From contig CAJUME010000010.1 of NCBI GenBank assembly GCA_910587015.1, forward strand, positions 62,001-126,000: 64,000 bases of DNA, in the 5' to 3' direction. Of the stretch, positions 55,530 through 64,000 are shown one piece after another. Position 1 is the first letter of the stretch, and the number at the start of each line of letters is the position of its first letter. Below the pieces are notes generated by a model that had not been told where the DNA came from, ran no database searches, and saw only the letters and a list, made by a program, of their open reading frames with translations. The position numbers were made by a program, and so were the translations under genes. This DNA is from an uncultured Christensenella sp. (GTDB lineage Bacteria; Bacillota; Clostridia; Christensenellales; Borkfalkiaceae).

Positions 55530-58421
55530 ATGAGTAAAATAAGAAAACTGCTTATTTGTTTACTTTCCGCAATAATGGCGGTATCCGTTGCGGTTCTGGT
55601 AACCGCATGCACGCAAAAGGCATATCTTGACTTCATTAACCCCAGCAACCCTTCCGGGGGCGAAAACGACAAATTTACGGGAAGCTATGTAATTTCCGTA
55701 AAATCGCTGGGCGGGCTGAAGGTCAACGGCGTAAGGGTTTCGGCCGTATTGAACGGAGAAACCTTTGCCGAGGGCATTTCGATTGACGGAAAAATCGAAT
55801 TCGACCTTAACCCCGCGGAATACACGCTTGTGGTAGACGAAAGCTCGTTACCCGCGGGCTATTTCGTACCAAATGGCAGCAGCTTTAAGACAAGCGCAAC
55901 CAAGGCGGAAGCCGACATACTGCTTTCCTCCAGCATTATCCCCACCACGGCGGTTTCGGGCACGGCCTACTCAATGGGCGATATAATGTACGACTTTTCG
56001 TTTACCGATGCCACCGACGGAAGAAGGTACACGCTTTCGGAAATACATTCACAGTACAAAGCGGTACTTATCAACTTTTTCTATACAACGTGCGGCCCCT
56101 GCCGCTCGGAATTCAACCCCATGCAGGAGGCTTACGAGGGCTATTCCGACGATATAGCGATAATCGCGCTTGCGGACAGCAGTAAGGACAGCCCTGACAG
56201 AGTTGCCTCCTTCCGTAAGGAGTTCGGGCTTACCTTCTATATGGCGACCGACCAGGCGGGACTTCACGGCTTATTCGGCGTGCAGTCGTGGCCGACCAGC
56301 ATTGTTGTCGACAGATACGGCGCAATCGCTTACCACGACAACAGCGGCGCAATTACCAACTCCTCCACCTGGAGCGCGATATTTGCAAAATTCACCGACG
56401 ACAACTACTCGCAGAACGACCCCGACAGCAACCCCGACGACGATGACAAGCTTGAATGGGTTAAGCCCGACCCTGCGTTTAAAATGCCCTCTTCTTCGGA
56501 AATTTCTTCCGCGATAGTAACCAAGGGCGGCGATAAAATAAGCAACTTCCGCCCCGGCGAAACCGAGGACGCGCTTATTTATTCTTGGCCGTGGATAATC
56601 GGATACGACGCTTCGGGTAACAACCCCTATTTTGCGGCAACAAACGTCGGCGCGGGCTACTCGTTCTCTACCTTCTATGTGGACTTCACGCTTGAAAGCG
56701 GCGATATTATCGCTTACGATTATAACGTGAATACGGAAGCGGACTGCGATATACTTTTTGTTTTAAACGTTGATACCAAAAATTCCGCAAATAATTCTCA
56801 GCTGACGAAATACAGCGGCAACAGCGGGGGCTGGAAGGCGGAAAACGCGCTTTATACCGCAAACCGCCCCATAAAGCTGACGCTTGCCTTCCTTTACAAT
56901 AAGGACCCCGAGAGGGACGCGGCAGAGGGCGCGGAAATTGTTGCAATTAAAAATCTGCGCGTTATAAACGCAAGCGAAATTCAGGAGCCTACCGATTCGG
57001 CTACGGCGGCGGCCTCCGGCGAAATCGTTGGCGGAAAGTACGAGCATTACCAGACGGTAAAGCTTAACCCCGCAGACGGCTACTATCACCTTTACAACAA
57101 CGAAACCAAAACTTACGGCGCGTTACTGCTTGCAGACCTGCTGAACACCACTGCATGGTCGTCCCACGTTATCGGCGAAAATTCGTTCACAACGCCCACA
57201 AGCACCTCGGCAAAATGCTCGCTGTATCTTTTAAGCTACTGGCTTATGTCCAACCGCGAGACCGCTCAGCAAGAGGGCAAGCTTATATTCACCTACGATA
57301 ACACGAAGGATAAAAAGCTTTCCGCAAAGCTTATAGACAACTATTACTGGCAAAGCTTCTCTGACAACGGGTATGTTCCCGTAACCGAGGAATTGAAGAC
57401 CGTGCTTACAACGTTTACCAAGGCTTACTGCGCAGAAAACGACAAGCCCTACTACGAAGAGCAATGGTTAGAGCTGTGCTACTACTTTATTCACTACGGC
57501 GACCTGCACTCCGCAAATGAAAGCTGCTGGGTTGATGCAGACCCTACCAAGGGACTTGGAAAGCACAACGCGATTACGACGCTGGAATCATCCGCAGGAA
57601 AGCCCACGGCAAACCACGTTAACGTCACTAAGATAATAACCCACGATGCGGGCGGCGGGCTGTTCTATAAATTCGTACCCTCGAAGAGCGGCGTTTACCG
57701 TATTTACAGCGTTTCCACATCGGAAACTCAGGACCCTATGATTATGGTGCGCACGTTGGAGGACAACGAAGATGAGGACTTCCTCGGTGAATTCGACGAC
57801 GATATAAGCCCCGACAAGTTTGTTTACCGCGAAAACTTTAATTATAAGGACGTAAACGCATATATTTATCTGACCGAAGGCGAAACCTATTATCTGCAAT
57901 GCCGCTTTAACCAGCAGCAGGAAACAGGCGAATACGACTTCTATGTTCAGTACTTTGCAGACGAATACGATTACCTCAGATTCTGCACCACGGACGATGG
58001 CGCATGGTCGTACAACTCCAAGCTGACGTTCTACCTTGCAATCAGTTGCGCGCTCGGCTCCGACAACAAGTACTATGCGGTTAACGAGGACGGCTCGTAC
58101 GGGTCGCTGATTTATATCGACTTCGTACATCCGCAGTATTACGACCAGAACGGACATACTTTGATTGAAATGGTTGAAGCGGGCTTGTTCGATTTCAGCA
58201 AAACGGGCGGCGCAGACCTTACGCCGATTATGCAGCAATATTACCAGAATTCCATCTACGGCAAGGGCCCTTCAGACGAGCTGTACGGGCTTGCGGTAGC
58301 CGACCGCGCGCTTGTAACGTATATAGCGCAGTATCTGCTTAAAACGCACGGCGAGCCTATGGAAACGAAATACTGGATGGCGTTTGCATGCTATTACGAA
58401 CACATCGGTCCTCAGGGTTAA
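55530..58421 (+). CDS. lipoprotein with TlpA-like thioredoxin domain and repeated W-L-x-x-C-Y-Y modules
   Basis: 963 residues. Lipobox LVTAC (Cys27). Residues 50-135 look like a Cna-B/SpaA-type sandwich. Residues 145-290 are a TlpA-like thioredoxin fold with Cys188-Gly-Pro-Cys191 in FFYTTCGPC and the cis-Pro in QSWPTS. A beta-rich region (345-475) follows. Two copies of an unrecognised module occupy about 504-658 and 840-957; each opens with YYHL/YYAV and YGALL/YGSLI and closes with WLELCYYF or WMAFACYYE. A pre-peptidase-C-like sandwich (about 700-810) lies between them. It should reside on the outer face of the membrane. GGAGG before the ATG. Confidence 0.8.
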   Translation: MSKIRKLLICLLSAIMAVSVAVLVTACTQKAYLDFINPSNPSGGENDKFTGSYVISVKSLGGLKVNGVRVSAVLNGETFAEGISIDGKIEFDLNPAEYTLVVDESSLPAGYFVPNGSSFKTSATKAEADILLSSSIIPTTAVSGTAYSMGDIMYDFSFTDATDGRRYTLSEIHSQYKAVLINFFYTTCGPCRSEFNPMQEAYEGYSDDIAIIALADSSKDSPDRVASFRKEFGLTFYMATDQAGLHGLFGVQSWPTSIVVDRYGAIAYHDNSGAITNSSTWSAIFAKFTDDNYSQNDPDSNPDDDDKLEWVKPDPAFKMPSSSEISSAIVTKGGDKISNFRPGETEDALIYSWPWIIGYDASGNNPYFAATNVGAGYSFSTFYVDFTLESGDIIAYDYNVNTEADCDILFVLNVDTKNSANNSQLTKYSGNSGGWKAENALYTANRPIKLTLAFLYNKDPERDAAEGAEIVAIKNLRVINASEIQEPTDSATAAASGEIVGGKYEHYQTVKLNPADGYYHLYNNETKTYGALLLADLLNTTAWSSHVIGENSFTTPTSTSAKCSLYLLSYWLMSNRETAQQEGKLIFTYDNTKDKKLSAKLIDNYYWQSFSDNGYVPVTEELKTVLTTFTKAYCAENDKPYYEEQWLELCYYFIHYGDLHSANESCWVDADPTKGLGKHNAITTLESSAGKPTANHVNVTKIITHDAGGGLFYKFVPSKSGVYRIYSVSTSETQDPMIMVRTLEDNEDEDFLGEFDDDISPDKFVYRENFNYKDVNAYIYLTEGETYYLQCRFNQQQETGEYDFYVQYFADEYDYLRFCTTDDGAWSYNSKLTFYLAISCALGSDNKYYAVNEDGSYGSLIYIDFVHPQYYDQNGHTLIEMVEAGLFDFSKTGGADLTPIMQQYYQNSIYGKGPSDELYGLAVADRALVTYIAQYLLKTHGEPMETKYWMAFACYYEHIGPQG

Positions 58422-58440
58422 TTCAAAATATTATAAACAA

Positions 58441-58475
58441 GGCGGGGCTGCCGATTTACGGCAGCCCCGCCTTTA
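58441..58475 (+). terminator. terminator after the 963-aa lipoprotein
   Basis: GGCGGGGCTGCCG (58441-58453) with CGGCAGCCCCGCC (58459-58471), then TTTAAT. Confidence 0.85.
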
Positions 58476-58558
58476 ATATTGAAAGTATTCAATTTTTTAT
58501 ACAATTATTTAATATTATTTACATTATTTATATAATAAGATTTTAATATACAAAACCG

Positions 58559-58587
58559 TTGCATATTTTCTTAATTTATTATATAAT
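58559..58587 (+). promoter_or_regulatory. promoter of the three-lipoprotein operon
   Basis: TTGCAT (58559-58564), 17-base spacer, TATAAT (58582-58587), 35 bases before the ATG at 58622. Confidence 0.7.
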
Positions 58588-58621
58588 ATCCGCAACACTA
58601 AAAAATTTAAGGAGTTTTATT

Positions 58622-59014
58622 ATGCAGAAAACATTAAAACGCATCACTGTTATTTTAGCAATTTTAACGGCTGTACTTTGCCTTGGAGTATTTGCCTCGG
58701 CTTGTCAGGGCGGTAAAAAGGATACTTACACCGTTACGGTAGTATACGCGGAAGACAACTCGCCCGTAGACGGTACGGCTTCCGAACTGAAAGTCCAGAT
58801 TTGCACGGCTCAGCTTGACGGTAAGCTTATAAAATGCTATGACCAGTATGACGTAGGCACGGACGGTAAAGCCGAAGTTAAATTTGTTGAACTTCAAGCT
58901 AACACGCAATATCATTTACAGGTAAACAACGTTCCCGAAGGCTACGAATATCATGCGGACGAAACGTTTATGACCGAACCGGGTACGTTTACAATTAAAT
59001 TATATAAGGTATAA
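58622..59014 (+). CDS. small lipoprotein with Cna-B-like domain
   Basis: 130 residues. Lipobox ASAC (Cys28). The mature part is one beta-sandwich (TYTVTVVYAEDNSPVDG, TDGKAEVKFVELQANTQYHL, GYEYHADETF), like Cna-B or carboxypeptidase-regulatory domains and like the first domain of the 963-residue lipoprotein. AAGGAG upstream. First of three lipoprotein genes in a row, 11 bp from the next. Confidence 0.72.
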   Translation: MQKTLKRITVILAILTAVLCLGVFASACQGGKKDTYTVTVVYAEDNSPVDGTASELKVQICTAQLDGKLIKCYDQYDVGTDGKAEVKFVELQANTQYHLQVNNVPEGYEYHADETFMTEPGTFTIKLYKV

Positions 59015-59025
59015 AGGAGAATTAA

Positions 59026-61458
59026 ATGACGGGCTTAAAAAAGAAACTTATTATAGCGTTGCTGTCGGTAACCTGTATTACGGCGGGCGCGATAGGGCTT
59101 TCTGCCTGCGGCGGAAATAAAGACGCGAACGATTCCGCGCTTTACGCAATTTATCTTGCAGAAACCAACAACGGCGCCACGCAGTCCTATCAGGAATGGC
59201 TCGAAGGCAAGCTTTCCACCCCCTCCGACGGAAAAACGCCGTATATAGGCGAAAACGGAAACTGGTGGATAGGCGATACCGATACGGGTATTAAGGCGGG
59301 CGGCTCGGACGGAACGAACGGCACAGACGGCCGCGGAATTGCCTCGATAAAAACCATAGGCGGAGAGTTTGTAGTATTTTACACCGACGGCACCTACGAA
59401 TTAATCGAGGAGGCAGACAACGTTCCCTTCAAGCTGTTGAAGGCTACCGCAAAGGACCAGACAAACAAGCCCGTCGCGAACGCTTATCTGCAATTAAATC
59501 TTTACGACAGCGAAAATTACACAAACACGCTTATAGGCACCTCGGTAACAGACAGCGAGGGCAACGCTAAATTTATATATGTTCCCGAGGAGGGCTCGTC
59601 GTACAGACTTTCGCTTGCAGACCACGGCAAAACCGAGTACGAGCCTGCTACGCCGGAGGGCTATAAAATAGATTATCCCGTTGACCCGAAATTCGGCTGG
59701 ACTATCAATTACTTTACCGTTACATCAAGCGACAACGTTTTACAGACCTTAAACATACCCTTTACCGACGTATCGCATTCGTTTGCAAACGCAAGCACAC
59801 ACAATAAAATAGTTGAAATTCCTTACAAGCGCGTTTACAGCGCAACTGCCGAAGGCAACGCCATAGAAACCAACGGCACGTTAAACAACGCGTTTACCGC
59901 AAAGGTTAAGGCGGGCTATCATACATATATTTCGTTTATTTCGTATGTAACCCCTCCCACCTCGAGCGATAAAGACGAAACTCAGCAAATTTTAAACAAC
60001 GCAACCAATGCCGCAACGGGCAAATATAAATTTACAATAAGCGGCGGAATCAGCCCCGTTCTCTATTTTTATCAGGGCTCGCTGGGCAATATGCCCGCCG
60101 ACGAGCTTGGCATACCCAACTCGGTAATCAGCCACACGGGAAACGCTTTGGACGCTTCCGATAACGTTGCAACGGGCACAAGCTCGATTACTATCAATAT
60201 GGAATCCACCACCGTTCGCGGACAGATATTCTTCGGTCTTTATTCCGAAAGCGACTGCACGGTGACCTTAACCGTTGAAAGGATTGGCGATTCGGAGGAA
60301 ATACCCAAGCCCGAGCTGGTAAGGGTATCTGCACCGACAAGCCTTACCAGATGGTCGGAGAAGGCTGCGGGCGAAACGCTTACGCTTATGCCCATAACGG
60401 GCGCGTATACCGCGGTTTTGGGCGATGACGGGTATTATCACGTCAACAGCGCAACCGGCCCTACGCTTATGGTTATGCTTACAAAGCCTGTTTCCCGCTA
60501 TATTCCCGAGGCTTCGATAAAGGATTATCCCACCTACGATAAAAACGAGCGCAAGGAAACGGTACTGCACTTTAACCCCACGGACATTAACGAGTACTTT
60601 AACAAGGACAAGAGATACCCGCTTAAAAAATACGATTACAATGCAGTTCTGGCGGAATATTCCAAATGGGTAAACAAGGACGGCTTATACGGCGTTGACG
60701 AAAGAATGTACGAGCTGCTTACAAACCTTGCGGCTACGGGCACGGGCATTGAGTTCGCCAGCGCGGCAGACGGCTGCCAGTGGCTGTTGCCCTGCTATTA
60801 TTACGAGCCCGCGGGCGGACTTTCCGCACCCGGCAGCGGTACCGAGGCTGACCCGTATATCATAAGCACGGGCGTAAACACCCTTGCAATGACGTCGGAG
60901 CTTAACGGCACGGCTAAGCTTAAGCTTAGCGTTGCAAGCGCGGGAGTTTACAGCTTTAAAACCTCCGGCAAGCTTACCGTGACGGGCTATAACACCACTA
61001 CCGTAAACGGCGTTTTGTATGTACTTATACCAGAGGCAGGCGATGTTGCCATTACTCTGGACGGCACGGCGACAAGCTATAAGCTCGAGCTTGAACGCGG
61101 CGACGATATTAAAGCGTTTGTCGGCAGTAATTCCGAAGAGGACAATACCCCCTCCGAAGGACTTGACGAGGCTACCGCTATCGGCATTATCGGTACGGGA
61201 GTATGGCACGTTATTGACGACAAGGCAATAAACGACGGCGTTTATATTAAGTTTGCATGCGATATCGGCGGCGAGGGCACCTACACTCTTACGCTTTACG
61301 GCGACGACAACGCAACACTTAACTGCGGCTCTGCAACGGGTACGACAATCACAATCAATGCAGAAACCGACGATTATATGCTGAGCATAGAGTACGGCGT
61401 TTATATCAAGGCAAGCAACACCGCAAGCCTTATGCTGATAATAACCAAACAACAATAA
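59026..61458 (+). CDS. large lipoprotein sharing the W-L-x-x-C-Y-Y module
   Basis: 810 residues. Lipobox LSAC (Cys28). A short Gly/Asn-rich surface-protein segment (DGKTPYIGENGNWWIGDTDT, about 69-88, then GTNGTDGRG) is followed by a Cna-B-like domain (about 133-248), a beta-rich region (about 280-420), one copy of the module found in the 963-residue lipoprotein (about 459-592, ending QWLLPCYYY), and two C-terminal beta domains. It is predicted to be surface-exposed. Function unknown; no enzyme motif seen. Confidence 0.72.
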   Translation: MTGLKKKLIIALLSVTCITAGAIGLSACGGNKDANDSALYAIYLAETNNGATQSYQEWLEGKLSTPSDGKTPYIGENGNWWIGDTDTGIKAGGSDGTNGTDGRGIASIKTIGGEFVVFYTDGTYELIEEADNVPFKLLKATAKDQTNKPVANAYLQLNLYDSENYTNTLIGTSVTDSEGNAKFIYVPEEGSSYRLSLADHGKTEYEPATPEGYKIDYPVDPKFGWTINYFTVTSSDNVLQTLNIPFTDVSHSFANASTHNKIVEIPYKRVYSATAEGNAIETNGTLNNAFTAKVKAGYHTYISFISYVTPPTSSDKDETQQILNNATNAATGKYKFTISGGISPVLYFYQGSLGNMPADELGIPNSVISHTGNALDASDNVATGTSSITINMESTTVRGQIFFGLYSESDCTVTLTVERIGDSEEIPKPELVRVSAPTSLTRWSEKAAGETLTLMPITGAYTAVLGDDGYYHVNSATGPTLMVMLTKPVSRYIPEASIKDYPTYDKNERKETVLHFNPTDINEYFNKDKRYPLKKYDYNAVLAEYSKWVNKDGLYGVDERMYELLTNLAATGTGIEFASAADGCQWLLPCYYYEPAGGLSAPGSGTEADPYIISTGVNTLAMTSELNGTAKLKLSVASAGVYSFKTSGKLTVTGYNTTTVNGVLYVLIPEAGDVAITLDGTATSYKLELERGDDIKAFVGSNSEEDNTPSEGLDEATAIGIIGTGVWHVIDDKAINDGVYIKFACDIGGEGTYTLTLYGDDNATLNCGSATGTTITINAETDDYMLSIEYGVYIKASNTASLMLIITKQQ

Positions 61459-61481
61459 TACAACACCTTAAGGAGTACAGA

Positions 61482-62771
61482 ATGAAAACGAAAAAAAGAA
61501 TACTTATTCCGCTTTTGACTGCCGTTTGCGCGATTGCGGGTGCAATAGGGCTTGCGGCATGCAAGCCCGAGGTCCCCGACACCGAGCCGCCCAAGCTTAC
61601 AACAGGCAAAAACGACATCGAATTGACCACCGACGCGCTTGCAACGCAGGGCGTAATTTACAGCTTTACAAGCGAGGCGGGCTCTTACGTTTTTGAGGTA
61701 ACGGGCGAGAATGCAAAGGTTACCGTTGACGGAAGCGCAGTCGAGAGCACGGCAATTATAGAACTGACGGCAAGCAAGACCTCGGCAGAGGTAAAATGCG
61801 CCACCGCAGACGGCAAGGCGGGCACATACAGCATAAGCATATCGGCTTTGACCTCGTTCCCCATAACCGAGGCAACGCAAATCAGCCTTCCCAAAGCCGG
61901 CAAAACCGCATTTATGAATGCAACCGTAGCAACGGGCAAGGCGGGAGCATACACGCTGGCCTTTGCCTTTGACGGCAACGATTCAATGGCTAAATACACG
62001 TTTACCGTGAACGGCAATACCGCTTCCATAGGTGAAAATCGCAGCTTCAGCTTTGTAGCAAGGCTGAACGAGGGCGACAACCTTATTGCGCTTACCTCCA
62101 CACTGGCAAACGACAGCACGGCAATGCTTTCGTTTACCGCTATTCCCTCGGGCGGAAGCTTAGCAACGGGCGAGAATACAAGCCTTACCTTTGAAAAGGC
62201 AGATACCTTCTATGCCTACACATTTACCGCTACCGAAAACGGAGATTACACCTTGTCCGTGCCTTCCGTAGGCTTTGACGAGTCCACCCTTTGCATAACC
62301 GACAGCGAGGGCAATATACTCCTCAGCGAAAACGACAGCGTAGGCGACTATGACGATGACTGGATAAACATAATAAGCAATCCCATATCGGCAAAAGCGG
62401 GCGAATCCGTAATATTACTGATTAAGGCAGATTGCGGCGGCGACAGCAATATTCTGGCAAGCTCGTATACGCTTACAATCAGCAAGTTTATTCCCGCTAC
62501 CGTTAATGCTGACGGACAGGAGAACGAGATTGCGGTCAACTCTCAGGGCACAAAGGTTATATTAAACGTTGAAACGGCGGGCACCTATGTATTGACGATT
62601 GACCCCGACCGCATGGGCTCGATAACCTTAGGCGACAAGACCTTCGATATGTTCAACACAACGCTTGAAATAGAGCTTAACGCGGGCGAAAACGAAATTG
62701 TTTTGATTTACGTTCCGCGCGGGCCTTCTTCGTCCGGTCTGGCGATGGTTTCGCTTACGGCAAAGGCTTAA
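61482..62771 (+). CDS. beta-rich lipoprotein of unknown function
   Basis: 429 residues. Lipobox LAAC (Cys27). Consists of several beta-sandwich domains of roughly 80-100 residues; one (about 228-345, with TFYAYTFTATENGDYTLSVP and DESTLCITDSEGNILLSEND) is like a pre-peptidase C-terminal domain. No enzymatic motif. Follows the 810-residue lipoprotein by 23 bp with AAGGAG, and ends at a terminator shared with the converging gene. Confidence 0.7.
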   Translation: MKTKKRILIPLLTAVCAIAGAIGLAACKPEVPDTEPPKLTTGKNDIELTTDALATQGVIYSFTSEAGSYVFEVTGENAKVTVDGSAVESTAIIELTASKTSAEVKCATADGKAGTYSISISALTSFPITEATQISLPKAGKTAFMNATVATGKAGAYTLAFAFDGNDSMAKYTFTVNGNTASIGENRSFSFVARLNEGDNLIALTSTLANDSTAMLSFTAIPSGGSLATGENTSLTFEKADTFYAYTFTATENGDYTLSVPSVGFDESTLCITDSEGNILLSENDSVGDYDDDWINIISNPISAKAGESVILLIKADCGGDSNILASSYTLTISKFIPATVNADGQENEIAVNSQGTKVILNVETAGTYVLTIDPDRMGSITLGDKTFDMFNTTLEIELNAGENEIVLIYVPRGPSSSGLAMVSLTAKA

Positions 62772-62787
62772 AAGAATTTAATTGAAA

Positions 62788-62826
62788 ACCCGCCTTCCCC
62801 TTAACTCGGGGAAGGCGGGTTTGTTT
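62788..62826. terminator. bidirectional terminator between converging genes
   Basis: ACCCGCCTTCCCC (62788-62800) with GGGGAAGGCGGGT (62808-62820), then TTGTTTTATT on the plus strand and a T-rich stretch on the minus strand. Confidence 0.85.
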
Positions 62827-62843
62827 TATTATTTTTTACTGTT

Positions 62844-64000
62844 TTAAAGCAGCTTGGCTATTTCGTTGCGCAGTTCGTCCTCTTCTACGGGTCCGTCCAT
62901 AAAATACGCTATATGTCCGTTTTTATCTATTATCGCCGTTGTGGGGTATGCTCCGCTGCCGCCAAGCATATTATAGCAAGCTACTTCCTCGGTATCCTGT
63001 GCAAACAGTATTCCGTAATTATTCCAGCCGTTGCTGTTAATAAAGCTTTGAACGCCTTCCGCGCCGCCTTTGGGCATTGCCGTTGCCGAATGCACCGCAA
63101 CCATTATAATTTGGTCGCCGAACTCGGCGCGTACCTTTTCGAAATAGGGCAATTCCGCAACGCACGGGTCGCAGGTTGTGTACCAGAAATTGATTACGGT
63201 TACCGTACCGCGGCTTTCCATTGTGGAAAACTCTTTTATCGCATTTCCGTCCTTGTCGTACGCGCCATTAGATTGGTAGACTTGTAAGGTTATGTCGGGA
63301 CATCTGTCCCCGACCTTATAAACTATTCCGCCGCTTTGAACGTCTATAAAATTATAATAGACAAGTGCGGCAATAAGCACAACAACCGCCGCCGCCCATG
63401 CGGAGAACCGTAACCAAAAGCTTCTGTCGCCGCGGAACCTGCGCTTTGCCTTAGCGGGAGCGGAAGCTTCGGGCGATGCACTTTCTGCTGTTGCCTCGGG
63501 CTGAGGCTCAACGGTGACGCTTTCAAGCACCGCCTCCGCGCTCGTTTTGCTATGCGCTACAAGCTCGGAAACAACCGGCGCGGTTTCTTCCTCGGGAAAA
63601 ACCTTTATCGGCGCCGTATCCTCTTCCTCAACGCTCGGCTGCGAGCTTGCACTGCCGTTTTCAAGCACTGCCGCAAGCGGTGCAGTCGTTGCAGCAACGG
63701 GTGCGGGCGAAAGCTGCGCGCCCTTGACGAATATTTTAGAGCCCTTCCAGCTGATTGCCTGCGTGGGGCAGACCGAAACGCACTCGCCGCAATTTATGCA
63801 CTCGTGGTCGCCGACATGCCTTATATCCATTTTGCAGGTCTGAATGCACATACCGCAGTCAACGCATTTATCCTCGTCAAGCTTGACGCCGATTAACGCC
63901 CATTTATTGAAAAAGCCGTAAATTGCGCCGAGCGGACAGAAAAATCTGCAAAAGAAGCGGTAAACGAAGATACTGCCGACCATAAAGAACACAAGCAGAC
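62844..64000 (-). CDS. polyferredoxin-thioredoxin fusion protein (5' end outside window)
   Basis: At least 385 residues; the frame is open to the window edge. The visible part starts in a membrane helix, then FCRFFCPLGAIYG (NapH/RnfC-like cysteine motif) and two 4Fe-4S clusters, CVDCGMCIQTC and CINCGECVSVC. A long Pro/Glu/Ala-rich linker (about 100-185) leads to another membrane helix, and the C-terminal domain (about 230-382) is a TlpA-like thioredoxin fold with WYTTCDPC and cis-Pro in GAYPTT. Electrons from cytoplasmic ferredoxin could pass across the membrane to an external thiol domain. The gene faces the lipoprotein genes, one of which has a similar thioredoxin domain. Confidence 0.82.
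   Translation of the reverse strand, partial: LLVFFMVGSIFVYRFFCRFFCPLGAIYGFFNKWALIGVKLDEDKCVDCGMCIQTCKMDIRHVGDHECINCGECVSVCPTQAISWKGSKIFVKGAQLSPAPVAATTAPLAAVLENGSASSQPSVEEEDTAPIKVFPEEETAPVVSELVAHSKTSAEAVLESVTVEPQPEATAESASPEASAPAKAKRRFRGDRSFWLRFSAWAAAVVVLIAALVYYNFIDVQSGGIVYKVGDRCPDITLQVYQSNGAYDKDGNAIKEFSTMESRGTVTVINFWYTTCDPCVAELPYFEKVRAEFGDQIIMVAVHSATAMPKGGAEGVQSFINSNGWNNYGILFAQDTEEVACYNMLGGSGAYPTTAIIDKNGHIAYFMDGPVEEDELRNEIAKLL

Noticed and set aside
1..64000. tRNA or rRNA genes
   Set aside because: No cloverleaf with a GGTTCRA T-loop or conserved rRNA block was recognised on either strand by eye; a dedicated tRNA scan was not possible.

Overview
The window reads as a chromosome segment of an anaerobic, Gram-positive-type (monoderm) Firmicutes, most likely an uncultured gut Clostridia. 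Reasons: a class III (glycyl radical, oxygen-sensitive) ribonucleotide reductase, the NADH/NAD sensor Rex, ferrous-iron uptake (Feo), an FMN riboswitch upstream of an ECF riboflavin transporter, many lipoproteins with a clear lipobox, SigA-type promoters of TTGACA-17-TATAAT form and AGGAGG-type ribosome binding sites. Christensenellales-like affiliation is a guess. No rRNA, tRNA or CRISPR array was seen.

Layout. 1-4.1 kb: cell wall and housekeeping genes on the minus strand (ddl start, a membrane-tethered murF-like ligase, a hydrolase, rimI-tsaB-tsaE). 4.1-12.2 kb: two double-HTH regulators with operator-like repeats, the riboswitch-controlled ribU, degV, glyA, an NSS transporter, rex and a ROK glucokinase. 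12.4-15.9 kb: dut, nrdG and nrdD, the last with NrdR-box-like palindromes around its promoter. 16-22.5 kb: a RimK-like ligase operon with a 55-residue peptide gene, an HNH protein, glpK, a MATE transporter and DUF1893; three of these genes appear to be transcribed without a leader. 22.8-30.5 kb: a surface carbohydrate locus (domain-permuted GH3 glucosidase anchored at both ends, two lipoproteins) beside a GHKL kinase/LytTR regulator pair.

About 31.5-43.6 kb is an AT-richer integrated mobilizable island with all genes on the minus strand: large serine recombinase (frameshifted), relaxase with a candidate oriT, KilA-N protein flanked by 39-bp direct repeats, a sigma-region-4-like protein, and a defence operon (HTH, unknown 141-aa protein, type III Mod and Res, AbiH). 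It abuts rlmD.

43.6-55.3 kb returns to core genes: rlmD, DUF5685 and J-domain-like proteins, trpS, thrC, an aspartate-type aminotransferase and a feoA-feoA-feoB-FeoB-associated iron operon. 55.4-64 kb is an envelope lipoprotein locus: four lipoproteins on the plus strand (one with a TlpA thioredoxin domain) facing a polyferredoxin-thioredoxin fusion on the minus strand that runs off the window. Two of the lipoproteins share a repeated module ending in a W-L-x-x-C-Y-Y motif that I do not recognise. This locus, together with the defence operon, is the best candidate for something undescribed.
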